Shown in pieces: positions 34,613-42,126 of a stretch of DNA of 64,000 nt. The position numbers were made by a program, and so were the translations under genes. The notes below the pieces were generated by a model. The model was not told where the DNA came from, ran no database searches, and worked only from the letters and a program-made list of their open reading frames with translations. Origin of the DNA: Streptomyces hokutonensis (GTDB lineage: Bacteria > Actinomycetota > Actinomycetes > Streptomycetales > Streptomycetaceae). Position 1 is the first letter of the stretch. Each line of letters starts with the position of its first letter. The stretch is taken from NCBI RefSeq assembly GCF_000376565.1, contig NZ_BARG01000050.1:1-64000 (forward strand), read 5' to 3'.

Positions 34613-36355
34613 CTGCACCAGCACCACGCACGACTCCCCGGGCACCCGAAGCAACCCGTCCACCCCCGGCACCTCCACCGGCTCCCAGGCCGCCAGGATC
34701 TCCGCCGGGCGGGTGCCCAGGGGGATCGCGGCCGGTTCCTTGCCGAGGTTCACGGCGACGCGTACGTCGCCGCGTCGGAGGGCGAGCCAGCGGGCGTCCT
34801 CGTCGTAGGCCACCTTGGTGTCGCTCAGGTCGGGGTCGGTGAGGTCGGGCTGCTCGTGCCGGAGGGCGATGAGGCGGCGGTACCAGGCCAGCACGCGCGT
34901 GTGGGGATCGCGCTCCGGTTCCGACCAGTCCAGGCAGGAGCGGTCGCGGGTCGCCGGGTCCTGCGGGTCGGGTACGTCCTCCTCGGCCCAGCCGTGTGCC
35001 GCGAACTCCCGCCGCCTGCCCCGCCGTACGGCGTCCGCGAGGTCCGGGTCGGTGTGGTCGGTGAAGAACTGCCAGGGTGTGCCGGCCGCCCATTCCTCGC
35101 CCATGAACAGCATCGGTGTGAAGGGACCGGTGAGCGTCAGCGCCGCGGCGCAGGCCAGCAGGCCGGGGGAGAGGGTCGCCGAAAGGCGGTCCCCCTGGGC
35201 GCGGTTGCCGATCTGGTCGTGGGTCTGGCTGTAGCCGAGCAGCCGGTGGGCGGCCACGCGCGCGCGGTCCAGGGGGCGGCCGTGGTGCCGGTTGCGGAAG
35301 CTCGAATAGGTGCCGTCGTGGAAGAAGCCGCCCGTGAGCGTCTTGGCGACCGCCGAGAGCGGGGCCCGGGCGAAGTCCCCGTAGTAGCCCTGCGATTCAC
35401 CGGTCAGCGCGGTGTGCAGAGAGTGGTGGAAGTCGTCGTTCCACTGCGCGTGCAGCCCGAGACCGCCCTCCGCGCGGGGGGTGACCACGCGTGGGTCGTT
35501 CAGGTCGGACTCGGCGACCAGGAAGAGCGGCCGGCCCGTCTCGGCGGCCAACGCGTCGACGGCGGCGGACAGTTCCTCCAGGAAGTGGCACGCGCGCGTG
35601 TCCTGCAGCGCGTGCACCGCGTCCAGCCGCAGCCCGTCGATCCGGTAGTCCCGCAGCCACGCCAGCGCGCTCCCCAGGAGGAAGGCACGCACCTCGTCGG
35701 AGCCGGGCGCGTCCAGGTTCACGGCGCTGCCCCACGGGGTCTGGTGCGTGTCCGTGAAGTACGGGCCGAACGCGGGCAGGTAATTCCCGGACGGGCCGAG
35801 GTGGTTGTGCACCACGTCGAGCACGACGCCCAGACCGAGCTCGTGGGCCCGGTCGACGAAGCGCTTCAGCCCCTCGGGGCCGCCGTAGGGCTCGTGCACG
35901 GCCCACAGGGAGACACCCTCGTAACCCCAGCCGTGCCGGCCGGGGAACGGGCACAGGGGCATCAACTCGACGTGGGTGACGCCCAGTTCGGCGAGATGAC
36001 CGAGCCGGTCGGCCGCCGCGTCCAGGGTGCCCTCGGGCGTGTACGTGCCGACGTGCAGCTCGTAGAGCACAGCGCCCGGCAGCGGGCGCCCCGGCCACGC
36101 GGCGGTGCGCCACGCGTACCGCTCGTGCTCGACGACGGCGCTCAGGCCGTCCGGGCCGTCCGGCTGGCGGCGCGAGCGCGGGTCGGGCAGCGGCGGGCCG
36201 TCGTCGACCGCGAACCCGTACCGCGTGCCGTCGCCCGCCTCCGCCTCGCCGCTCCACCACCCCACGCGCTCGGGATCGCGTTCCAACGCGCGCGTGGCGC
36301 CCTCGTAATGGAGCGTCACACGGTCTGCCTCTGGTGCCCACACCTCGAACTGCAC
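34607..36355 (-). CDS. treZ: Malto-oligosyltrehalose trehalohydrolase TreZ
   Basis: A 582-residue GH13 enzyme that releases trehalose from maltooligosyl-trehalose made by TreY. It has an N-terminal beta domain (MQFEVWAPEADRVTLHYEG), then the (beta/alpha)8 barrel: VLDVVHNHLGPSGNYLP, GLRLDAVHAL (nucleophile Asp), VAESDLNDPR (acid Glu) and YSQTHDQIGNRAQGDRL. It is cytoplasmic. With treY and glgX further along on the same strand it gives a path from glycogen to trehalose, but the three are interrupted by unrelated genes. Confidence 0.95.
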   Translation of the reverse strand: MQFEVWAPEADRVTLHYEGATRALERDPERVGWWSGEAEAGDGTRYGFAVDDGPPLPDPRSRRQPDGPDGLSAVVEHERYAWRTAAWPGRPLPGAVLYELHVGTYTPEGTLDAAADRLGHLAELGVTHVELMPLCPFPGRHGWGYEGVSLWAVHEPYGGPEGLKRFVDRAHELGLGVVLDVVHNHLGPSGNYLPAFGPYFTDTHQTPWGSAVNLDAPGSDEVRAFLLGSALAWLRDYRIDGLRLDAVHALQDTRACHFLEELSAAVDALAAETGRPLFLVAESDLNDPRVVTPRAEGGLGLHAQWNDDFHHSLHTALTGESQGYYGDFARAPLSAVAKTLTGGFFHDGTYSSFRNRHHGRPLDRARVAAHRLLGYSQTHDQIGNRAQGDRLSATLSPGLLACAAALTLTGPFTPMLFMGEEWAAGTPWQFFTDHTDPDLADAVRRGRRREFAAHGWAEEDVPDPQDPATRDRSCLDWSEPERDPHTRVLAWYRRLIALRHEQPDLTDPDLSDTKVAYDEDARWLALRRGDVRVAVNLGKEPAAIPLGTRPAEILAAWEPVEVPGVDGLLRVPGESCVVLVQA

Positions 36356-36528
36356 GGACGGTTCCCCTTCGTCTGCTCACCGGGATGTAGCCCGTCCATC
36401 GTGCTTCAAACGAGATCAATCCGCTTTTGAATCCATCCCTTTGGCGCAGGTGTCGTCATCTTCGCGCGCGTGCGGGCCGTTTCCGCGTCTTCTGGACACC
36501 CGGGGTTCACTGCCCGACAATCACGAGC

Positions 36529-37080
36529 GTGACGTCGTCCTTCGAGTTCCACACGTACCCCGCGCGGCTGTCCGACGCGGAGCGCGACAAGGCGCTCAAG
36601 GTTCTCCATGACGGCGTCGCCATGGGACGGCTCTCGCACGACACGTTCATCCGGCGCATGGAGCTGGCGCTCGCCGCCCGCCGGTCCGAGGAACTCGTGG
36701 CGCTCACCGCCGACCTGCCCACCGAAAGCCGCCTCTCGCGCGCCCTGTTCGGCACCGTGGAGGCCGTCTCCGGGTTCACGGTACGGCTGCGCAGGGCCTG
36801 GCAGGCCGAGCGGCTCCCCAAGCTGCTGCTGCCCCACCCGGGCAACGGACACCCGCTGCGCATCGGCCGCGACCCCGCCAACGGGCTGCGGCTGACCCAC
36901 GAGACGGTGTCCCGGGTGCACGCCGAACTCAGCCGCCAGGGCGGCATGTGGGTGCTGCGCGACCTCGGTTCGACCAACGGCACCACGGTCAACGGCCGTC
37001 GGGTGATCGGCGCGGCCGTCGTCCGCGAGGGCGATCAGATCGGCTTCGGACGGATGGCGTTCCGGCTCGCCGTGAACTGA
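36529..37080 (+). CDS. DUF1707 plus FHA domain protein
   Basis: A 183-residue protein with an N-terminal DUF1707 domain (LSDAERDKALKVLHDGVAMGRLSHDTFIRRMELALAARRSEEL) and a C-terminal FHA phosphothreonine-binding domain: LRIGRDPANGLRLTHETVSRVHAEL and DLGSTNGTTVNGRRV. It is a reader for Ser/Thr kinase signalling. The GTG at 36529 lacks a ribosome-binding site but is seven bases after GACAAT, consistent with a leaderless mRNA; the proteins of this family begin at this point. Confidence 0.88.
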   Translation: MTSSFEFHTYPARLSDAERDKALKVLHDGVAMGRLSHDTFIRRMELALAARRSEELVALTADLPTESRLSRALFGTVEAVSGFTVRLRRAWQAERLPKLLLPHPGNGHPLRIGRDPANGLRLTHETVSRVHAELSRQGGMWVLRDLGSTNGTTVNGRRVIGAAVVREGDQIGFGRMAFRLAVN

Positions 37081-37278
37081 GCCGGACCGACTTCGGACCC
37101 GGCCCGAACTCAGCCCCACCTCACCTCTGGCCTGGGCTTTACCCGATGTGGCGATCTTGGGTGTGCGTGAAATCCCTTTGCGTACGGCGGTGTTGACGTA
37201 CCCCCCGGGTCGTGACTGACTGTGCGTACACCATGCACATCAGGTGAACCGACGGCACCACTTTCGTGGAGGTGTGCC

Positions 37279-38817
37279 CTGCCACCACTCCTCCGCTACC
37301 CGTCCGTCGACGAGCTGGGGGCCCAGGCCGCCGCGCTCGTCGCCCGCCGCCCCCGGGACGCCCGGCTGCGCCGTGTCGGGACCTCCCGCGCCGGTACGCC
37401 CCTGTGGCTGCTCTCCGTGGGCCACGGCAGCCGCCACGCCCTCGTGGTCGCCGGACCGCACGCCAACGAGCCCGTGGGCGGCGCGACGGTGCTGCGCCTG
37501 GCCGAACGGGTCCTCGCCGACCCCCGGTTGAGCGAGGGCGCCGACGCCACCTGGAACCTGCTGCTGTCCCTCGACCCCGACGGCTCGCGCCGCAACGAGG
37601 GCTGGCTGCCCGGCCCCTACAGCCTCGGCCGGTACTTCCGGAACTTCTTCCGGCCCGGCTTCCTGGAACAGCCCGAGTGGCTGCCGGACGGCGCGGCCGG
37701 GGCCCGACTCCCGGAAACCCGCGCCCTGTTGGAGGTCCAGGACGAACTGCGGCCCTTCCTCCAGTGCTCCCTGCACGGCGTCGACGTGGGCGGCGGCTTC
37801 GTCGAGCTGACCCGCGACCTCCCCGGCCTCGCCCAGCGCGTCGCGCACACCGCGGCCCGCCTCGGCATCCCGCGCGAACTCGGGCCGTACGACACCCTGT
37901 ACTGGCCCAGCATCGGCCCCGCCGTCTACCGCATCCCGCCCCCGCGCCGGGGTGATCTGGCCGCCGCCATCACCGAGGCCGCCGTCGAGTCGACCTGGTT
38001 CCACCCGCACCGGCACGGCACCGTCACCGCGGTCGTCGAGGCGCCGATGTGGGGCGTGGCCGGCGTCGAGGACGGCAGCCCGCCCGCCGACGCGGACGCG
38101 GTCCTGCGCACCGTGAGTCACACCCTGCGCCACGACACCCGCATCCTGGAGCAACTCCTCGCGCGGATACGGCCGTTCGTGCAGGGCGCGGCGGGCGCCA
38201 CGGAGCCGGGGACGCTCTCCCGCAACGGCGGGCCGCTGTCGGCCGCCCGGCCGGGAGCCGGCGCGGTGGGACCGCCGGCCGGGAACACGGCCGACAGCCG
38301 TCCCCGCCACGACGTCGGCCGACCCGCTCCCGTGCCGACGGCCACCCCCGGAGTGCTGCCCCGAACCCTTCTCGTGCCCGACGCCGCGCGGCTGCTCGCG
38401 CCGGTCGACGACTACTTACTGGTGTGCCCGGGGCTCGCCGACGCGTGGGACCCCGATGTCGACACCAGCGCCGCGCGCCCGCTGCCGCCGCTCAACACCG
38501 CGCATCTCGCGGCTCTGCGCATCGCGGGCCGGCGTCTCGCGCTGCGTACGGCCGGGCTGCTGTACCAGCTCGTCGTCGCCTCCGGGAGCGATCCGGCCGG
38601 TGTGCTGCCGGAGCTGGACCGGCTCATCGACGAGTGGTGCGCCGACTACCGGGACGGCTTCGGGGCGCGCTGGATCTCCGTCGCACGCCAGGTCGAGTAC
38701 CAGTCGCGCGTGGTGCTCAGCGCGTTCGAACTGGCCAGGCGGCACACGCCCGTACGCTCCCGTACGGGTGAGCCGGGCTGGGGTACCGAGGCGACGGTGC
38801 CGATGCATCTGGAATGA
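37279..38817 (+). CDS. M14 family zinc carboxypeptidase-like protein (TTA codon, probable CTG start)
   Basis: A ~512-residue protein. The N-terminal M14 domain has the zinc motif HANEP (HxxE), the second His in SLHGVDVGG and a late Glu in VTAVVEAPMWG. A linker of low complexity (about 315-360) and a helical C-terminal domain follow. No signal peptide. The only start with a good ribosome-binding site is CTG at 37279, six bases after GGAGG; this also aligns its N-terminus (LPPLLRYPSVDELG) with the paralogue's MSLLPELRYPS. GTG at 37222 is the alternative. Codon 380 (38416-38418) is TTA. The stop overlaps the start of the protease-inhibitor gene (ATGA). Confidence 0.8.
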   Translation: MPPLLRYPSVDELGAQAAALVARRPRDARLRRVGTSRAGTPLWLLSVGHGSRHALVVAGPHANEPVGGATVLRLAERVLADPRLSEGADATWNLLLSLDPDGSRRNEGWLPGPYSLGRYFRNFFRPGFLEQPEWLPDGAAGARLPETRALLEVQDELRPFLQCSLHGVDVGGGFVELTRDLPGLAQRVAHTAARLGIPRELGPYDTLYWPSIGPAVYRIPPPRRGDLAAAITEAAVESTWFHPHRHGTVTAVVEAPMWGVAGVEDGSPPADADAVLRTVSHTLRHDTRILEQLLARIRPFVQGAAGATEPGTLSRNGGPLSAARPGAGAVGPPAGNTADSRPRHDVGRPAPVPTATPGVLPRTLLVPDAARLLAPVDDYLLVCPGLADAWDPDVDTSAARPLPPLNTAHLAALRIAGRRLALRTAGLLYQLVVASGSDPAGVLPELDRLIDEWCADYRDGFGARWISVARQVEYQSRVVLSAFELARRHTPVRSRTGEPGWGTEATVPMHLE

Positions 38818-39233
38818 CGTACACCTCCCGAACGACCACCCTCCGGGGTGCCCTCCTGGCAGTGGCCCTGCTCCTCGCCGCCGGCCAGGCACCCGCCCAG
38901 GCGGCGCCCCGGCACGGCCTCCAGGGCGACTGGCTCTACCTCACCGTCACCCGCGGCGACAGCCGGTCCAGTGACACACGCGGAACCCTGCTCCTGTGCG
39001 ACCCGCCCCAGGGCCACGCCCGCGCGGCCGAGGCCTGCGCCGAACTGGCCGCGGCGGGCGGGGACATCGACGCCATCCCGGCCGCCGGCGTGTTCTGCCC
39101 GATGGTCTACGCCCCGGTCACCGCCCACGCGCGCGGGGAGTGGAAGGGCCGTCAGGTCGACTACACGAGGACCTTCTCGAACCGGTGCGTCCTGGCGGCG
39201 CGGACGGGAGACGTCTTCGCGCTGGACGGCTGA
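38814..39233 (+). CDS. Streptomyces subtilisin inhibitor (SSI) family protein
   Basis: A 139-residue secreted serine-protease inhibitor. Signal peptide ends near residue 31 (AQAAPRHG), leaving a mature domain of ~108 residues. Four cysteines (62, 75, 95, 125) are in the SSI pattern, and the reactive-site loop reads CPMVY with the P1-P1' bond Met97-Val98, as in SSI itself, implying inhibition of subtilisin-like enzymes. The start overlaps the M14 peptidase stop (ATGA), so its translation is coupled to a gene with a TTA codon. A secreted subtilase is encoded at 14274-16088 and could be one target. Confidence 0.93.
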   Translation: MTYTSRTTTLRGALLAVALLLAAGQAPAQAAPRHGLQGDWLYLTVTRGDSRSSDTRGTLLLCDPPQGHARAAEACAELAAAGGDIDAIPAAGVFCPMVYAPVTAHARGEWKGRQVDYTRTFSNRCVLAARTGDVFALDG

Positions 39234-39248
39234 GCGGCGCGGGCGGGG

Positions 39249-40541
39249 TCAGGCCGAACGTCGGGCACGCGCGTGTGGGGCCTCGCCGATCTCCCCCGCC
39301 TGCTCGCGCGCGTACAGCGCCGCCGCCACGACTGTGCGGGACTGGTGCTCCACCTGGTGCTCCAACGGCACCCAGCGGGCGCGGAAGCGCTCCGCGAAGG
39401 CGTCGCTCCAGGACGCGACGAGATGCTCCAGGAGGGGCGCCGCGCGGTCGTCGGTCTCCCGCAGCACCCGCAGCAGCATCGCCGCCGCCCGTAACGGCAG
39501 CCGCCGCCCGAACGCGTCCACACTGCCGACGTACGCCATCGTGGTGTCGGCCGGCGAGGTGTGCGTCCAGTCCGCGGCCAGGCCGGGCACCAGCTCCAGC
39601 GCCCACTTGGCGGCCCGCAGCAGCGGTCCGTCGACGCCCTGGAGCCGCGGCAGCGCCTCGGCGAGCACCCGCTCCACCTCCCGCCCGTCCCGGACCAGCC
39701 GGCGCGCCAGGCGCCGTAACGCCGCCGCCGGGGCGGGATGCGGTGCCGGGTCGTCCACCAGGTCGCTGGCCCACATCGGGACCTCCACGACCGCGGTCAG
39801 GCCGCCGTAGCGGTGCGCGTGGTACCAGGTGCTGTGCCGGGCGTCGTCCGGCATGCTCGGGTAGGCCGCGTCCGAACCGGGCGCCGGCATCACATGCACC
39901 CCGGGCCCCGAGGCGGGCCATCCGGCCGCGTCCGAGGCGCCCGTCTCCACCGGGATGTGCAGCTCCGCCGCCGACTTGGCGAACGGTTCGGCGAGCCCCG
40001 GGATGTCCTTCGTCAGCTGCACCCAGCTGCCGCCCAGATCGGTGCCGTGCAGGGTCACCTGGAGATAGGGCCGCAGTTCGTCGATCACCCGGGTCAAGGC
40101 CCGTGTCTCCGGGGGCAGTCGATCGGGCGGCAGTACGGAGGGCGACCACTCGGGCTGCTCCGGGCCCGCCGGGCGGAAGAAGCCGAGGTGGTAGTCGAAC
40201 AGGCTGCGCGGCGCCGGTGTGACGTGCAGGCTCGCCCCGTCCGGGTCCGCGCAGAGCAGGAAGTGCCAGGAGGTGTCCGACCTCAACTCCCTTTCGCGGA
40301 CCACGCGTTCGGCGAGCGCGAGGAGTGTGGAGCCGCCGGTCGGCTCGTTGGCGTGGGCGCCGGCGACCACCAGGACGGCGCGCCGGGCGTGCCCCACGGA
40401 CAGCAGATGAAGTGGTCTGCCCGCGCGGGAGACACCTACTTGGCGCAGGTTGCAGAGGGCCGGCCGGTGAGCGGCCAACGCCCTGGCCGCCGAGACCAGT
40501 TCGGCCACACTGGGGTATCGCAACTCCGGCAGGAGACTCAC
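39249..40541 (-). CDS. M14 family zinc carboxypeptidase-like paralogue (TTA codon)
   Basis: A 430-residue paralogue of the protein encoded at 37279-38817, on the opposite strand. The same motifs appear: VVAGAHANEPTGG (HxxE), LQVTLHGTDLGGSW and LTAVVEVPMWAS, followed by a helical C-terminal region ending in HQVEHQSRTVVAAALYARE, where the first copy has RQVEYQSRVVLSAFELAR. Starts with GTG and AGGAG-like context is weak. Codon 275 (39719-39717) is TTA. It converges on the SSI gene with 15 bp between stops. No signal peptide. Confidence 0.85.
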   Translation of the reverse strand: MSLLPELRYPSVAELVSAARALAAHRPALCNLRQVGVSRAGRPLHLLSVGHARRAVLVVAGAHANEPTGGSTLLALAERVVRERELRSDTSWHFLLCADPDGASLHVTPAPRSLFDYHLGFFRPAGPEQPEWSPSVLPPDRLPPETRALTRVIDELRPYLQVTLHGTDLGGSWVQLTKDIPGLAEPFAKSAAELHIPVETGASDAAGWPASGPGVHVMPAPGSDAAYPSMPDDARHSTWYHAHRYGGLTAVVEVPMWASDLVDDPAPHPAPAAALRRLARRLVRDGREVERVLAEALPRLQGVDGPLLRAAKWALELVPGLAADWTHTSPADTTMAYVGSVDAFGRRLPLRAAAMLLRVLRETDDRAAPLLEHLVASWSDAFAERFRARWVPLEHQVEHQSRTVVAAALYAREQAGEIGEAPHARARRSA

Positions 40542-41034
40542 CCCCGACTACTCCGCCCCGGCTTCGCAACCGCAGTACTTCATGGCCTCTGTGAACTGTC
40601 AAGAAGACCGCGGGGGAGGCTCCAGGGGGCGCCCAGGGGCATTTACCGGCAGCCGGTAGGCGCGTTGGTGCCAGCAGGGGGCCGGGGATTTCCAGGGGGC
40701 TTCCCGGGCGCCCGCGCTCACCCCCGGTGACGTCGTCGTCCTGCACACGCGCGTGCCCCCGCACCACGGACACCGCCCTCCCGGCCCGCCACCGCACGCC
40801 CGCCGCCCGACCCGCGCCCCGGGTCCGTACGCGGGCGCGAGCCGGTGGCCGGGGACCTGCCGCACGCCGTACGGCACGAGCGCGGCCGCCTCACTCGACC
40901 GGCCGTACGGGAGCTGCGGTCCGCGCGGTGCGGTGGTCGGCTGGGGGCAGCCGCGTGCGCGCAGGACGCGGACGACCGGCCGCACGCCTCCTGGACGGCG
41001 TGGGGCGCAGCTGCGACCACGGGAGCGGACGGCG
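40542..41034. promoter_or_regulatory. 493-bp intergenic region with a TACCGG palindrome
   Basis: No supported gene; the forward frame across it is Pro/Arg-rich and without homology. It lies between two genes that run outward. TACCGG (40644-40649) and CCGGTA (40653-40658) around CAG form a compact palindrome suited to an operator. Two copies of CCAGGGGGC occur near 40622 and 40690. Confidence 0.4.
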
Positions 41035-42126
41035 GTGCTGTGTCTCACGGACGTGACCGTCCCCCGGACCGCGGGCGCCCCGCCCCGCCCACCGGGACCG
41101 CCGAGCCTCCGGACGGCCGTACAGGACCCGTACCGGCTCTACCGCACCCTCCGCACGCACTATCCGCTCGTGTACGACGAGCCGTTCGGAGCCTGGCTCC
41201 TCAGCCGCTACGACGATGTCCGCGCGGCCCTCGCCGACCCGCGGCTCGTCGCCGTGCCCGGTGACGGGCACCCGGCCGCACCCGAGGCGGGACGGCTCCT
41301 GGAACGGGCTCTGCACGGGCCCGCGCTGGCCGCTCTGACCGCAGCCGTCGAGCGCAGCGCCCACGTCCTCGCCCGCCGCCTCGCCGCGCGCGAGGACGCC
41401 GACCTGGTGGCCGAGTTCTGCGACTGGCTGCCCACCGCCACGGCCGTGGCCGCGCTCGGGCTGCCGTACGAGGAGACCGCGCGGGTGCACCGCTGGTGCC
41501 GCACGGGGCTCCGCCGCTCCGAACTGGGCGCGTTTCTGCGCCCGTTGACGGCCCGGCGCCGCGCCCACCCGGGCGGTGACCTGTTGTCCGTGCTGTGCAC
41601 CGCGCGGAGTGACGGCGGACCGCTCTCGGACGACACCGTCACCGGGCTGGTGGGCACGCTGCTCGGCGCGGCCGGCGAGAGCACCGCGCGGGCGCTCGCG
41701 TCGTTCCTCGCCAACCTCCTCGACCATCCACGGCAGTTGGACGTGCTGCGCGCCCGCCCCGACCTCACGCCGGGTGCCTGGGCGGAGTCCCTGCGCCGTG
41801 ATCCGCCGCTGCACATCGTGCTGCGCCGGGCCGCCGCGCCCGTCGGCCCGATACCCGCCGGAGCCACCGTCGCCTGTCTGCTCGGCGCCGCGGGCCGCGA
41901 CCCGGAACGCTTCACCGACCCGGACCGCTACGACGCCTTCCGCACCGACCCCGGACCGCTCGCCCACGGCACCGGTCCCGAAGCCCTGCTGGCCCGTCTC
42001 ACGGCCGAACACGGACTGCGGGCCCTCCTGACCGCCCTGCCGGGCCTGCGCCGCGCACCGGGCGCCCCGCACGTGCCCGACGACCTGGTCCGCCGCTCGC
42101 CCCGGACCCTCCGGGTGCGGACCTAG
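41035..42126 (+). CDS. Cytochrome P450-like protein lacking the haem-ligand cysteine loop
   Basis: A 363-residue protein with the overall P450 fold but shorter than active enzymes (~400). The I-helix oxygen motif AGEST (residues 213-217) and the K-helix ExxR (E251-S-L-R) are present. At the haem loop, where FGxGxHxCxGxxLAR is expected, it reads LAHGTGPEALLARL (309-322): the Cys is missing and about four residues are deleted. It is unlikely to be a normal monooxygenase; it may be decaying or a non-catalytic partner. GTG at 41035 follows GGGAGCGGA; GTG at 41053 is possible. Its stop shares CTAG with the treY stop. Confidence 0.8.
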   Translation: MLCLTDVTVPRTAGAPPRPPGPPSLRTAVQDPYRLYRTLRTHYPLVYDEPFGAWLLSRYDDVRAALADPRLVAVPGDGHPAAPEAGRLLERALHGPALAALTAAVERSAHVLARRLAAREDADLVAEFCDWLPTATAVAALGLPYEETARVHRWCRTGLRRSELGAFLRPLTARRRAHPGGDLLSVLCTARSDGGPLSDDTVTGLVGTLLGAAGESTARALASFLANLLDHPRQLDVLRARPDLTPGAWAESLRRDPPLHIVLRRAAAPVGPIPAGATVACLLGAAGRDPERFTDPDRYDAFRTDPGPLAHGTGPEALLARLTAEHGLRALLTALPGLRRAPGAPHVPDDLVRRSPRTLRVRT

